From: Luteimonas sp. FCS-9
GTDB taxonomy: Bacteria; Pseudomonadota; Gammaproteobacteria; Xanthomonadales; Xanthomonadaceae
Length of the DNA: 64,000 nucleotides
NCBI RefSeq assembly: GCF_001014645.1
Contig: NZ_LASZ01000002.1
Span: 186,001 to 250,000, forward strand
Direction of reading: 5' to 3'
This document shows, piece after piece, positions 46,646 to 56,673 of this stretch. Made by a program: the position numbers and the translations under genes. The notes below the pieces were generated by a model, which saw only the letters and a program-made list of their open reading frames with translations, was not told the origin of the DNA and did no database searches. The stretch's first letter is position 1. Each line of letters opens with the position of its first letter.

Positions 46646-46712
46646 CTTCCGGCTGGCAGGCTGCTGCCCATCCGGAGTGAAACTCCTGTCCCCGCATTTG
46701 GGGAGAAGAGCA

Positions 46713-46745
46713 AAGAAAAGGCCGGCATTTGCCGGCCTTTTTTCT
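46713..46745. terminator. Rho-independent terminator, dacC side, possibly bidirectional
   Basis: GGCCGGC-ATTT-GCCGGCC with AAAAGAAA on one side and TTTTTT on the other. On the minus strand it ends dacC. Confidence 0.85.
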
Positions 46746-46759
46746 CGCGATGCGTGGAC

Positions 46760-48001
46760 TCAGGAGTTCCACCACATCAGGAACTCGTGCCACAGCCGCT
46801 TGAAGAAGCCGGCCTCCTCGACCGCCTCCAGCGCCACCAGCGGGCGCTGCGCAATGACCTTGCCGTCGAGCACGACGCGCACGGTGCCGATCTGCTGGCC
46901 CTTCTCGATCGGCGCGACCAGGGTCTCGGGAATGTCCATCGACGGCTGCAGCTGCGCGTACTTGCCGCGCGGCATGCTGACCAGCATCGGCTCGGCCACG
47001 CCCAGTTGCACCTCGTCGGCCTTGCCCTTCCAGACCTTCTGGGTGGACACCGCCTTGTCGCCGTCGTAGACCGCGTGCGTCTCGAAGAAGCGGAAGCCCC
47101 AGTTGAGCAGCGCCAGCGAATCGGTCGCGCGCTGGGCCTCGCTGCTCGAGCCCATCACGACGGAGATCAGCCGCTGGTCGCCGCGCAGCGCCGAGGCCAT
47201 CAGGCAGTAGCCGGCGCCCGAATGGTGGCCGGTCTTGATGCCGTCCACACTGTCGTCGCGCCACAGCAGCCGGTTGCGGTTGTGCTGCGTGATCGGCCCG
47301 ACGGTGAACTCCTTGATCTTGTTGTGCGCGTATTCCTCGGGGTAGTCGCGCACCATCGCGCGGCCGAGGATGGCCAGGTCGCGCGCGGTCGAGTAGTGCT
47401 CCGGGCCCGACAGGCCGGTGGCGTTGGTGAAGTGGGTGTTCTTCATGCCGATGCGCGCGGCATAGGCGTTCATCAGCTGCGCGAACGCCTCCTCGCTGCC
47501 GGCCACGTGCTCGGCCAGCGCGATCGCCGCATCGTTGCCGGACTGGACGACCATGCCGATCTCCATGTCCAGCAGCGGCGCGGTCTGGTTGACCGGGAAG
47601 CCGCTGTAGCTGCCATCGGTGCCCGCGCCACCCTTGCGCCAGGCGTTCTCGCTCATCAGCACCTGGTCGTCAGGCTTGACCTTGCCGGCGGCCATTTCGG
47701 CGGCGATGACGTAGCTGGTCATCACCTTGGTGATGCTGGCCGGCTCCACGCGCTGGTCGGCATTCTCGCCGGCCAGGACCTGGCCGGTCGCGAAGTCCAT
47801 CAGCACCCAGGCCGTGCCGGTCACCTCGGGCGGCGGCGGGGTCGGCAACGCGTCGCTGAGCGCACCCTCGGCGCCGCCCTGCGCAGCGGGCGCCGGCGCC
47901 GGCGCGGGCCGCGGCGCGGGGTCCTGGGCGAGCGCGAGACCGACCACCGCGGTGGCCATGGCGGCCAGCAGCATGCGCGAAACGACGACGGGCACTTTCA
48001 T
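46760..48001 (-). CDS. dacC: D-alanyl-D-alanine carboxypeptidase (PBP5/6 family)
   Basis: 413 residues. Signal peptide ending ALA-Q, a Pro/Ala linker, then the S11 peptidase domain with Ser89-x-x-Lys92 (SITK), Ser154-Gly-Asn156 and Lys256-Thr-Gly258, and a PBP5-type C-terminal beta domain ending in an amphipathic anchor (FFKRLWHEFLMWW). It trims the terminal D-Ala of peptidoglycan pentapeptides. Place next to rlpA fits the standard order. The symbol dacC/dacA is interchangeable here. Confidence 0.94.
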   Translation of the reverse strand: MKVPVVVSRMLLAAMATAVVGLALAQDPAPRPAPAPAPAAQGGAEGALSDALPTPPPPEVTGTAWVLMDFATGQVLAGENADQRVEPASITKVMTSYVIAAEMAAGKVKPDDQVLMSENAWRKGGAGTDGSYSGFPVNQTAPLLDMEIGMVVQSGNDAAIALAEHVAGSEEAFAQLMNAYAARIGMKNTHFTNATGLSGPEHYSTARDLAILGRAMVRDYPEEYAHNKIKEFTVGPITQHNRNRLLWRDDSVDGIKTGHHSGAGYCLMASALRGDQRLISVVMGSSSEAQRATDSLALLNWGFRFFETHAVYDGDKAVSTQKVWKGKADEVQLGVAEPMLVSMPRGKYAQLQPSMDIPETLVAPIEKGQQIGTVRVVLDGKVIAQRPLVALEAVEEAGFFKRLWHEFLMWWNS

Positions 48002-48056
48002 CTGAAACGGAACTCCGGAATGCCGGCCGTCGCGGCCGGCGGGGGATGGATGGATA

Positions 48057-49397
48057 TCAGTCGCGCACGACGGTCGGCGCGCCGAAGCCGAGCCCGGCGA
48101 CGCGCGAGGTCATCTCGGCGACGCGGGCGGCCTCGACCGGGCCCACGCGCAGGCGCCAGACCGGCTTGCCGGCGGCAGTGCCGTCCTGCAGCTGGGCGCC
48201 GCCGATGCCGGCGCCGCGCAGCGTGGCGAGCGCCCGTTCGGCGTTGGCCCGGGCACCGAACGCGGCGACCTGCAGCGTGACGCCGCCCGCAGGGGCCGCG
48301 GTTGGGCGCGCGGGCGCGGCGGCAACCGGCGCGGGGGCCGGTGCGGCGACGGCCGGCGTTGCGGCCGTCGGGGCCGCGGCGCCATCGATCGGGACTTGGC
48401 GCCCGTTCTCGAGCTTGAGCCCGCGCGCGGCGAGCCAGGCGTCGAAGTCGTCGGCGGTCATGACCTTGCCGTTCTGGTACATGTTGAACCGTCCGTCCGC
48501 GGCGCTGGCCTGCGGCAGCGGTGCGGGCCGCTCGCCCGCACGCGCGGTGGCGATCGGCAGCGCCTCGACGATGGCGTCAATCGCGCTCGTCGCCGGCGGC
48601 GTCGGTCGCGTCGTGGCCGCGGCGACCGCGGCAGGCGGCGCGGCCTGCGGCGCAGCGGCCGCAGCGGTCGGCGCCGACGCGGGCGCCGGCGGGGCCTGGG
48701 CGATCGCGCGATAGTCGTGGCGGGCGTTCTCGCCGGGGCTCAGCGCGCGCACCTCGACGCGGCCGGTGCCGGCGGGGTGGATGCCGATCTTGACCGCCGC
48801 CGCGTAGCTCAGGTCGACCACGCGGCCGTCGTGGAACGGACCGCGGTCGTTGACGCGCACCACCACCGACTTGCCGGTGTCGAGGTTGGTGACGCGGGCG
48901 AAGCTGGGCAGCGGCAGCGACTTGTGCGCCGCGGTGAATGCGTACATGTCGTAGACCTCGCGGTTGGAGGTCAGGCGGCCGTGGAACTTGGCGCCGTAGT
49001 ACGACGCGGTCCCGGTCTCGACGAACTCGCTGTGGTCGTCGAGCACGCGATAGGTCTTGCCGAGCACCTGGTAGGGGCTGCGGTTGCCGATCTCCGAGCG
49101 CGGCAGGTCGACGACGTCCGGCTCGGGAATCGCGTCCACGTCGGGCAGGTAGTCGGGCAGGCTGTCGGGCACGCCCGGCCGGTACAGGCCGCCGGCGGTG
49201 TAGTGCCCGCGGGTGCTGGGGTCCTCCTGGGCCGGTGCGTACGGCGACACCCGGCGCGCACCGCTGCCGGATTTGCCGTCCGATGCGGTCGGCGCACCGA
49301 CCCGCTCGCCGCCGGACGCCGTCGCGGGCTTCTTGGGCGCGCCCGCGCAGCCGGCGAGCATCAGCAGGGCGGCCGCCGGCAGCAGCCAGCGGATCAC
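48057..49397 (-). CDS. rlpA: Septal-ring lytic transglycosylase RlpA
   Basis: 446 residues. Lipoprotein (lipobox LAGC, Cys17), a Pro/Asp-rich linker, double-psi beta-barrel with TGTASYYGAKFHGRLTSNREVYDMYAFTAAHK and VRVNDRGPFHDGRVVDLSYAAA (catalytic Glu/Asp-type residues), a long Ala-rich spacer (about 235-365), and a C-terminal SPOR domain that binds denuded glycan at the septum. The start is GTG at 49397, overlapping the mltB stop as GTGA. Confidence 0.94.
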   Translation of the reverse strand: MIRWLLPAAALLMLAGCAGAPKKPATASGGERVGAPTASDGKSGSGARRVSPYAPAQEDPSTRGHYTAGGLYRPGVPDSLPDYLPDVDAIPEPDVVDLPRSEIGNRSPYQVLGKTYRVLDDHSEFVETGTASYYGAKFHGRLTSNREVYDMYAFTAAHKSLPLPSFARVTNLDTGKSVVVRVNDRGPFHDGRVVDLSYAAAVKIGIHPAGTGRVEVRALSPGENARHDYRAIAQAPPAPASAPTAAAAAPQAAPPAAVAAATTRPTPPATSAIDAIVEALPIATARAGERPAPLPQASAADGRFNMYQNGKVMTADDFDAWLAARGLKLENGRQVPIDGAAAPTAATPAVAAPAPAPVAAAPARPTAAPAGGVTLQVAAFGARANAERALATLRGAGIGGAQLQDGTAAGKPVWRLRVGPVEAARVAEMTSRVAGLGFGAPTVVRD

Positions 49398-50524
49398 GGA
49401 CCGACCCCCGTCCGGATCGCCTGTGCCAGCTGGTGCACCGACAGCGAGTACATCGGCGAGCGGTTGTAGCGGGTGATCACGTAGAAGTTGCGGTACGCCA
49501 GCCAGTGCTCAGTGCCGGCCTCGCCCTCGAGCGAGAGCAGCGTCGCGCCCTCGGCGGTCGGCTCGCCGGGGCGCGGCGTGTAGCCGCGAGCGGCCAGGTC
49601 GGCCAGCGGATACACCGGCTCCCAGTTCTCGGGCTTGAAGTCCGCGGCCCCGTCGGCGCGCTGCGCGCGCGCCACGACCGGGCCGCCGCGCTGCCAGCCG
49701 TGGACGACGAAATAGTTGGCGATCGAGGCGAACACGTCGGGCTTGTGGGTCAGCAGGTCGCGGCGGCCGTCGCCGTCGCCGTCCTTGGCCCACAGCCGGT
49801 AGCTCGACGGCATGAACTGGCCCATGCCCATCGCGCCGGCGTAGCTGCCCTTGAGCTCACCGATCGCCAGCTGCGGCTCGGCCTTCTGCAGCGCGAACAG
49901 CTGCGCCAGCTCGCCGGCGAAGAACGGCGCACGCGGGGGATAGTCGAATGCCAGCGTGTAGAGCGCGTCGAGCACCTTCCAGTTGCCGGTGACCCGGCCG
50001 TAGCTGGTCTCCACGCCGATGATCGCGACGATGTACTCGGCCGGCACGCCGCTGTCGGCGGCCACGCGCTCGAGCGCCGCGCGGTTCTCGCGGTAGAAGG
50101 CCACGCCGCCGTCGATGCGCGCCGGATTGATGAAGATCGGCCGGTAGTCTCGCCATGGCCGCACGGCCTCGGCGGGGCGACTGATCGCATCGAGGATCTT
50201 CTGCTGGACCTGGGCCTGGGACAGCGCGGCGCGTACGCGCGCCGGCTCCACGCCGTAGGTCGTCGCGGCGTACGCGACGAAGTTCTCCACGCGCTGGGCG
50301 CGGGGAATCGCCGGATCGGTCACCGACGGCGGCGCTGCCGGCCGCTCGGGCGGCTGCGGCACCGACGGCAGCAGCGCACCCTGCGGACGCCCGGGCTCGG
50401 CCAGCGGCGTGATCGCGCGGTAGTCCTCGGCCTGGGCCTCGGCATGATTGGCGGGCGTCGCGCATGCCGCCAATGCGAGCGGCAGCGCGGCCAGGGAGAG
50501 TCGGAAGAACGGGCGTCGGCTCAT
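49394..50524 (-). CDS. mltB: Membrane-bound lytic murein transglycosylase B
   Basis: 376 residues. Lipobox ALAAC (Cys21), then the MltB/Slt35 fold with catalytic Glu172 in VETSYGRVTG, GAMGMGQFMPSSYR, and an EF-hand-like DGDGDGRRD loop that may bind calcium as in Slt35. The preceding Pro-rich region is a tether. Overlaps rlpA by 4 bp; it lies 66 bp after rodA. ATG 50524 gives the lipoprotein signal. Confidence 0.94.
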   Translation of the reverse strand: MSRRPFFRLSLAALPLALAACATPANHAEAQAEDYRAITPLAEPGRPQGALLPSVPQPPERPAAPPSVTDPAIPRAQRVENFVAYAATTYGVEPARVRAALSQAQVQQKILDAISRPAEAVRPWRDYRPIFINPARIDGGVAFYRENRAALERVAADSGVPAEYIVAIIGVETSYGRVTGNWKVLDALYTLAFDYPPRAPFFAGELAQLFALQKAEPQLAIGELKGSYAGAMGMGQFMPSSYRLWAKDGDGDGRRDLLTHKPDVFASIANYFVVHGWQRGGPVVARAQRADGAADFKPENWEPVYPLADLAARGYTPRPGEPTAEGATLLSLEGEAGTEHWLAYRNFYVITRYNRSPMYSLSVHQLAQAIRTGVGP

Positions 50525-50590
50525 CGGCGGCGAGGGTAGCACGCGTGCGCGCAAGGCCAACACTGCGTCGCCGCGATCGTTGTGACGCGG

Positions 50591-51700
50591 TCAGCGACGC
50601 CGCCGGCCGCTCGCCTGCACCGCCATCACCACGCCGAAGCCGGCGAGCAGCGACACCGCGGCCGTACCGCCGTAGCTGAGCAGCGGCATCGGCACACCGA
50701 CCACCGGCAGCAGGCCCGAGATCATGCCGCCGTTGACGACCACGTAGACCGACATCGCCAGCCCCAGGCTGCCGACCAGCAGCCGCGAGAACCCGTCGCG
50801 CGCCTGGCCGGCGATCCACAGGCAGCGGCCGATCACGAACAGGTACAGCGCCAGCGTGACCACGACGCCGATCCAGCCGAATTCCTCGCTGAGCACCGCG
50901 AACACGAAGTCGGTGGTGTGCTCGGGCACGTAGTTGAGGTGGGACTGCGAGCCGTCGCCCCAGCCCTGCCCGCCCAGCCCGCCCGAGCCGATCGCGATGC
51001 GGGACTGGATGATGTTCCAGCCGGTGCCCAGCGGATCGGACTCCGGGTCGAGGAAGGTCAGGATGCGGTCCTTCTGGTAGGGCTGCAGGTACCAGAACCA
51101 CGCGGCGGGCGCGGCGAGCGCGGCGGCGGCGGCGGCGCCGGCGAACCACCACCACGACAGCCCGGCCAGGTACAGCGCGAACGCGCCGCCGGAGGCGACC
51201 AGCACCGCGGTGCCGAGATCGGGCTGCAGCAGCACCAGGCCGGTCGGCAGGCCGATGATCGCCGCCGCGATGGCGATCGTCCCCAGCCGCGGCGGCGTCG
51301 GCTGCTGGCCCAGCCACCACGCCGCCATCATCGGCAGCGAGAGCTTCATCAGCTCGGCCGGTTGCACGTAGAACACGCCCAGGTTGAGCCAGTGCTGGCC
51401 GCTGCGGCCGGTGCCCAGGAACAGCACAGCGACCAGCGGCAGCAGCGAGGCGGCGTAGGCCAGCGGCGTGAAGCGCCGCAGCTGCACCGCCGGGATGCGC
51501 GAGAGCAGCCACATCGCGGCCAGGCCGACCGCGTAGCGCCCGGCCTGCGAGCCGACCATCGCCAGGTTCTTGCCGCTGGCGCTGTGCAGCACCGCCAGGC
51601 CGATCGCCATCAGCGCCGCCAGCGCGGCGAGCAACGGCCAGTCGAGCGTGCGCGTGAAGCGCAGCCACAGGTCCAGCAGCCAGCGCAGGATGACCCTCAT
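50591..51700 (-). CDS. rodA: Rod-shape peptidoglycan glycosyltransferase RodA
   Basis: 369 residues, ten membrane helices of the SEDS family. Typical blocks are FYVQPAELMKLSLPMMAAWWL, LLQPDLGTAVLVASGG with the catalytic-region Asp, GSQSHLNYVPEHTTDFVFAVLSEEFGW and GVPMPLLSYGGTAAVSLLAGFG. RodA polymerises glycan strands for elongation with PBP2. It overlaps mrdA by 4 bp. Confidence 0.96.
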   Translation of the reverse strand: MRVILRWLLDLWLRFTRTLDWPLLAALAALMAIGLAVLHSASGKNLAMVGSQAGRYAVGLAAMWLLSRIPAVQLRRFTPLAYAASLLPLVAVLFLGTGRSGQHWLNLGVFYVQPAELMKLSLPMMAAWWLGQQPTPPRLGTIAIAAAIIGLPTGLVLLQPDLGTAVLVASGGAFALYLAGLSWWWFAGAAAAAALAAPAAWFWYLQPYQKDRILTFLDPESDPLGTGWNIIQSRIAIGSGGLGGQGWGDGSQSHLNYVPEHTTDFVFAVLSEEFGWIGVVVTLALYLFVIGRCLWIAGQARDGFSRLLVGSLGLAMSVYVVVNGGMISGLLPVVGVPMPLLSYGGTAAVSLLAGFGVVMAVQASGRRRR

Positions 51701-53706
51701 CGCGGCGCCTCCGGGGTCACCGGCGCGACGACCTCGGCCGGCGGCACCGTGCGCACGCCGTCGACGACGGCGTCGAACGAGACCTCGCGCGCGAGCGCGG
51801 CCTGCGGGCCGGCGGCGGCGACCGCGGCCGGCGCACCGGTCGCCGGGTCCACCTCGACCTCCGGCATCTTGCCCAGCAGCCAGGCGTCGAAGATGCGCCG
51901 CGCGATCGGCGCAGCGGTCGTGCCGCCGTAGCCGCCGTGCTCGACGATCACCGCGACCGCGATGGTCGGGTTCTCGGCCGGCGCGTAGCCGACGAACAAC
52001 GCCTGGTGGCGCAGGTGGTAGGGCAGCGCGCGCGGGTCGAGGCTGGCGCTGCCGCGGCGGCTCACGCGCTGCGCGGTGCCGGTCTTGCCGGCCATCCGGT
52101 ACTGCGCGCCGCGCGCCATCGCGGTGCCGGTACCGCGGCCGTGGATCGTATTCACCATGCCCTCCTGCACCGCGCGCAGGTGGTCGGGCCGGTCGGTGAT
52201 GCGCTCGGCGGCCGGGCGCTCGATCGCCCGCCACGGCGCGTCGAAGCCGTCGCGGCGCTCGGCGGCCAGGTGCAGGGTGTTGAGCGTCCCCCCGTTGGCG
52301 ATCGCCGCGGTGCCGCGCGCGAGCTGCAGCGCGGTCGCGATCCAGTAGCCCTGGCCGATGCCGGCGATCACCGTCTCGCCCGCGTACCAGGGCTCCTTGC
52401 TGCGCTGGGCCTTGTAGCGCGGGGACGGCACCACGCCGGCGTTCTCGCCGAGCAGGTCGATCCCGGTCGGCTGGCCGAAGCCGTAGCGCGTCATGTACTG
52501 GTCGAAGCGCTCGATGCCCATCTCGTAGGCGAGCTGGTAGTAGTAGTAGTTGATCGAGCGCGAGATCGAGTCGCGCAGATCGGTCCAGCCGCCGCCGCGG
52601 CCGGCGTCGCGATAGCCGCGGCGCTGGCCGGGAATGAAGAACTCGCCGGTCGAGAACACCCGCCATTCGGGCGTACGCAGGCCGCTGTCGACGCCGGCCA
52701 GCGCGACCAGCGGCTTGATCGTCGAGCCCGGCGGGCCGCCGCCGAGCACGTTGCGGTTGAACAGCGGCCGCGCCGGGTCGTCCATCAGCCGGCGGTAGTC
52801 GGTGTGCGAGATGCCGTTGACGAACAGATTGGGGTCGAAGCTGGGCAGGCTGACCATGCCCAGGATGTGGCCGGTCGCCGGCTCGACCGCGACGGCCGAA
52901 CCGTGCAGGCCGCCGAAGGCCAGCACCATCGCACGCTGCAGGTCGGCGTCCACGCTCAGCCGCAGGTCGGTGCCGGCGGTCGCCGGGACCAGCCCGAGCC
53001 GGCGCAGCGCGCGCCCTTCCACGTTGGTCTCGACCTGCTCGTAGCCGATCCGGCCCCGCAGCTGCTCGTCGTAATAGCGCTCCAGGCCCGTGCGCCCGGT
53101 CTGCGGGAACAGCAGGTGCGCCTGTCCGTAGCGCTCGACGTCGCTTTCGTCGGTGCGCCCGACATAGCCCACCACGTGCGCGAACAGGTCGCCGTAGGGA
53201 TAGTGCCGGTTGAGGTAGGGCACGACCTCCACGCCCGGGAAGCGCCAGCGGTCGAGCGCGAAGCGCGCCATCTCGTCCTCGCTGATGCGCAGCTTCAGCG
53301 TCACCGGCCGGAAGCCGCGCTGGCCCTTGCGGTCGCGCTCGAACCGGGCGACGTCGTCGGGCGACAGCGCGATGATCCGCGACAGCTCGGCGATCAGCTG
53401 GCGCGGGTCGCCGGCCTCCTCGGGCGTGACGTCGAGCCGGTAGGCCTGCTCGTTGCCGGCCAGGATGCGCCCCTGGCGGTCGTAGATCAGGCCGCGGCCG
53501 GGCACCACCGGGCGCGGCTTGATCCGGTTGGCCTCCGAACGCTTGGCGTAGATCTCGTGGTCGACGACCTGCAGCTTGAAGTACCAGCCGGCCAGCACCG
53601 TCAGCGCGACCACGACCAGACCGAAGCCCACCAGCGCGCGGCGCGCGAACGCCGCGGCCTCGGCGGCGTTGTTGCGCACATCGGAGCGGCGGCGGCGCGT
53701 GGCCAC
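51697..53706 (-). CDS. mrdA: Penicillin-binding protein 2
   Basis: 669 residues. One membrane helix (about 24-43), pedestal domain with VVPGRGLIYDRQGRILA, and transpeptidase domain with Ser328-Thr-Ile-Lys331, Ser384-Ile-Asn386 and Lys541-Thr-Gly543. It crosslinks the strands made by RodA. The C-terminus has about 40 extra residues, Ala/Val/Pro-rich, after the catalytic fold. The mreB-to-rlpA genes are closely packed with 4-bp overlaps or short gaps, as one operon. Confidence 0.96.
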   Translation of the reverse strand: MATRRRRSDVRNNAAEAAAFARRALVGFGLVVVALTVLAGWYFKLQVVDHEIYAKRSEANRIKPRPVVPGRGLIYDRQGRILAGNEQAYRLDVTPEEAGDPRQLIAELSRIIALSPDDVARFERDRKGQRGFRPVTLKLRISEDEMARFALDRWRFPGVEVVPYLNRHYPYGDLFAHVVGYVGRTDESDVERYGQAHLLFPQTGRTGLERYYDEQLRGRIGYEQVETNVEGRALRRLGLVPATAGTDLRLSVDADLQRAMVLAFGGLHGSAVAVEPATGHILGMVSLPSFDPNLFVNGISHTDYRRLMDDPARPLFNRNVLGGGPPGSTIKPLVALAGVDSGLRTPEWRVFSTGEFFIPGQRRGYRDAGRGGGWTDLRDSISRSINYYYYQLAYEMGIERFDQYMTRYGFGQPTGIDLLGENAGVVPSPRYKAQRSKEPWYAGETVIAGIGQGYWIATALQLARGTAAIANGGTLNTLHLAAERRDGFDAPWRAIERPAAERITDRPDHLRAVQEGMVNTIHGRGTGTAMARGAQYRMAGKTGTAQRVSRRGSASLDPRALPYHLRHQALFVGYAPAENPTIAVAVIVEHGGYGGTTAAPIARRIFDAWLLGKMPEVEVDPATGAPAAVAAAGPQAALAREVSFDAVVDGVRTVPPAEVVAPVTPEAPR

Positions 53707-53713
53707 GGCCGCC

Positions 53714-54193
53714 CTACCCGCGCCGTCCGAAGCGCAGCGCGTCCATGACCAGGTACAGCGGCGCCCACAGCAGCATGCCCAGCACCGGCGCGATCCAGTA
53801 CGTCCACGGCAGTTGCGGGATGCCCAGCGCGCCGTGGATCGCGGCGCTGACGATGCGGTCGTTGAGCAGCAGGCCGCCGATGGCGAGCGCCTGCTGAGCG
53901 ACCGGGAAGAAGCGCATCTGCGAGCGGAAGCGCTGCAGGATGAAGCTCATCACCACCAGTCGCAGTGCCTGCTCGCCGAGCAGCCCGCCGAACGCGAGGT
54001 CGGCGACCAGCCCGACGACGAACGCCAGGCCGAGCCCGGCGCGGTCGGGATCCTCGATCACCCAGTAGGCGACCACCAGCGCCAGCCAGAACGGGCGCAG
54101 CGGCTGCAGGCCGGCCGGCAGCGGCAGCAGGCCGAGCAGCAGCGCGGCCAGCAGGCTGACCGGCAGCAGCCAGCGCTTGCGGCGGCGGATCAT
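53714..54193 (-). CDS. mreD: Rod-shape-determining protein MreD
   Basis: 159 residues with five or six membrane helices; LPLPAGLQPLRPFWLALVVAYWV and LGLAFVVGLVADLAFGGLLGEQALRL are MreD-like. It overlaps mreC by 4 bp and mrdA follows after 7 bp. It is a membrane component of the elongasome linking MreC to MreB. Confidence 0.93.
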   Translation of the reverse strand: MIRRRKRWLLPVSLLAALLLGLLPLPAGLQPLRPFWLALVVAYWVIEDPDRAGLGLAFVVGLVADLAFGGLLGEQALRLVVMSFILQRFRSQMRFFPVAQQALAIGGLLLNDRIVSAAIHGALGIPQLPWTYWIAPVLGMLLWAPLYLVMDALRFGRRG

Positions 54194-55227
54194 CGTGCAG
54201 GCTCCGTGGCGGGCGGCGCATCGGGCGGCGTCGGCGGGGCGTCGACCGGCGTTCCGGCGGGCGCGGCCCCGGTCGGCGCTTCGGGCACTTCGGGTGCGTC
54301 CGCCGCTTCGGCCTCGGCCTCGGCCTGGGCGCGCAGCGCGGCCTCGCGCTCGGCCGCCGCGGCGTCGAGGTCGGCCGTGGTCACCGGCACGACGACGTCG
54401 CGCAGCAGCAGCACGTCGCGCCCGCGGTCGACCTGCGCGGCCGGCGTCAGCCGCCCGAGCAGGAACGCGCGGCTGTCGTCGGGCTCGAGCGCGGCGACCG
54501 TGCCGACCGGAAAGCCGGGCGGGAAGCGCCCGCCCAGGCCCGAGGTCACCAGTGCATCGCCCACGCGCACGTCGGCCGACAGCGGCACGTTGCGCAGCAG
54601 CAACGCGTCGGCATGGCCGCTGCCGTAGGCGACCAGACGCACGCCGTTGCGCGCCACGACCACCGGCACCGCGTGCTCGAGGTCGGTCACCAGCAACACG
54701 GTCGCGGTCGTCGGGGTCGCCGCGATCACCTGGCCGAGCAGGCCGCCGGCGTCGATGACGCTCTGCCCGGCGCGCACGCCGTTGCGGCTGCCGGCATCGA
54801 GCAGCAGCCGCTGGCGCGTGGGGTCCTGGTCGACGTCGAGGATCGGCGCCAGCTGCACCTGGAGATTGCCCTGCCCGACCGCCCCGAGCAGGCGGCGCAG
54901 GCGCGCGTTCTCGGTCGCCTCCACCCGCAGCCGGGCCTGGCGGGCATTGAGCACCAGCAGTTCGTTGCGCAGCCGGCGGTTGTCCTCGGCGAGCTGGGCA
55001 CGGGTCGCCGCGTCGTTGCGCATGCTCGTGCCCAGCCGCGACGGCAACCCGGCCAGCCACCACAGCGGCTGCACCACGACGGCCGCCTGGTGCCGGGCCT
55101 CCGACAGCCAGCTGCCGCGGTGGTCCATGACGATCAGCGTGCACGACAGCGCCAGGTAGGCCAGCAGCCGCAACGTGCCGGAGACGTCGCCGGGGCGCGG
55201 GGCGGGGGAACTGGCGGAAGAGGACAC
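54190..55227 (-). CDS. mreC: Rod-shape-determining protein MreC
   Basis: 345 residues from a GTG at 55227, the only start that precedes the membrane helix (about 19-36) without running into repeat DNA. A coiled coil (about 70-110), then two beta-barrel domains with LLLDAGSRNGVRAGQSVID and VGDALVTSGLGGRFPPGFPVG. A Pro/Ala/Glu-rich tail of about 70 residues is long for the family. It scaffolds PBP2/RodA in the periplasm. Confidence 0.93.
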   Translation of the reverse strand: MSSSASSPAPRPGDVSGTLRLLAYLALSCTLIVMDHRGSWLSEARHQAAVVVQPLWWLAGLPSRLGTSMRNDAATRAQLAEDNRRLRNELLVLNARQARLRVEATENARLRRLLGAVGQGNLQVQLAPILDVDQDPTRQRLLLDAGSRNGVRAGQSVIDAGGLLGQVIAATPTTATVLLVTDLEHAVPVVVARNGVRLVAYGSGHADALLLRNVPLSADVRVGDALVTSGLGGRFPPGFPVGTVAALEPDDSRAFLLGRLTPAAQVDRGRDVLLLRDVVVPVTTADLDAAAAEREAALRAQAEAEAEAADAPEVPEAPTGAAPAGTPVDAPPTPPDAPPATEPAR

Positions 55228-55376
55228 TGAGGCGCGCCGTGATGGGTGATGGGTGATTCGTGATGGGAAACGACCGGTGGCCGGACGCACGGACGGGTGC
55301 CCCGGCCATCCGGGGCGCCGGGTGCCGCACCGGCGCCGCGCCCCGCGGATCACGAATGACCGATCGCGGCGCGCCG
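55228..55376. repeat. mreB-mreC spacer with inverted GTGATTCGTGATT-like words
   Basis: GTGATGGGTGATGGGTGATTCGTGATGGG (55239-55267) faces an inverted ATTCGTGATCC-like copy at 55348-55362, around a GC-rich centre. The words recall the arms around the four-helix-bundle gene at 3968-4414, but no gene lies between them here. No promoter for mreC is evident. Confidence 0.5.
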
Positions 55377-56459
<1,083 letters not shown>

Positions 56460-56673
56460 CTAGCCTAGCAAAAAAGCCGCCGCCCCGCGGCCCCGGGACG
56501 ACCCGTATTGCGCTTTCGGACGCGCCGTCCCGGCGTCCGCTGCACCCCGCTCCGGCCCGCTTCCGGACCGCGCCCGGGCCTCCGCCGCCGGCGCGTGGAC
56601 GCCCGCCGCCCGGCCCGCCGCAGCCGGGGTGCCGTAGACTAGCCGGCCTTCGACGACTGACGAGTTGCGCGCG

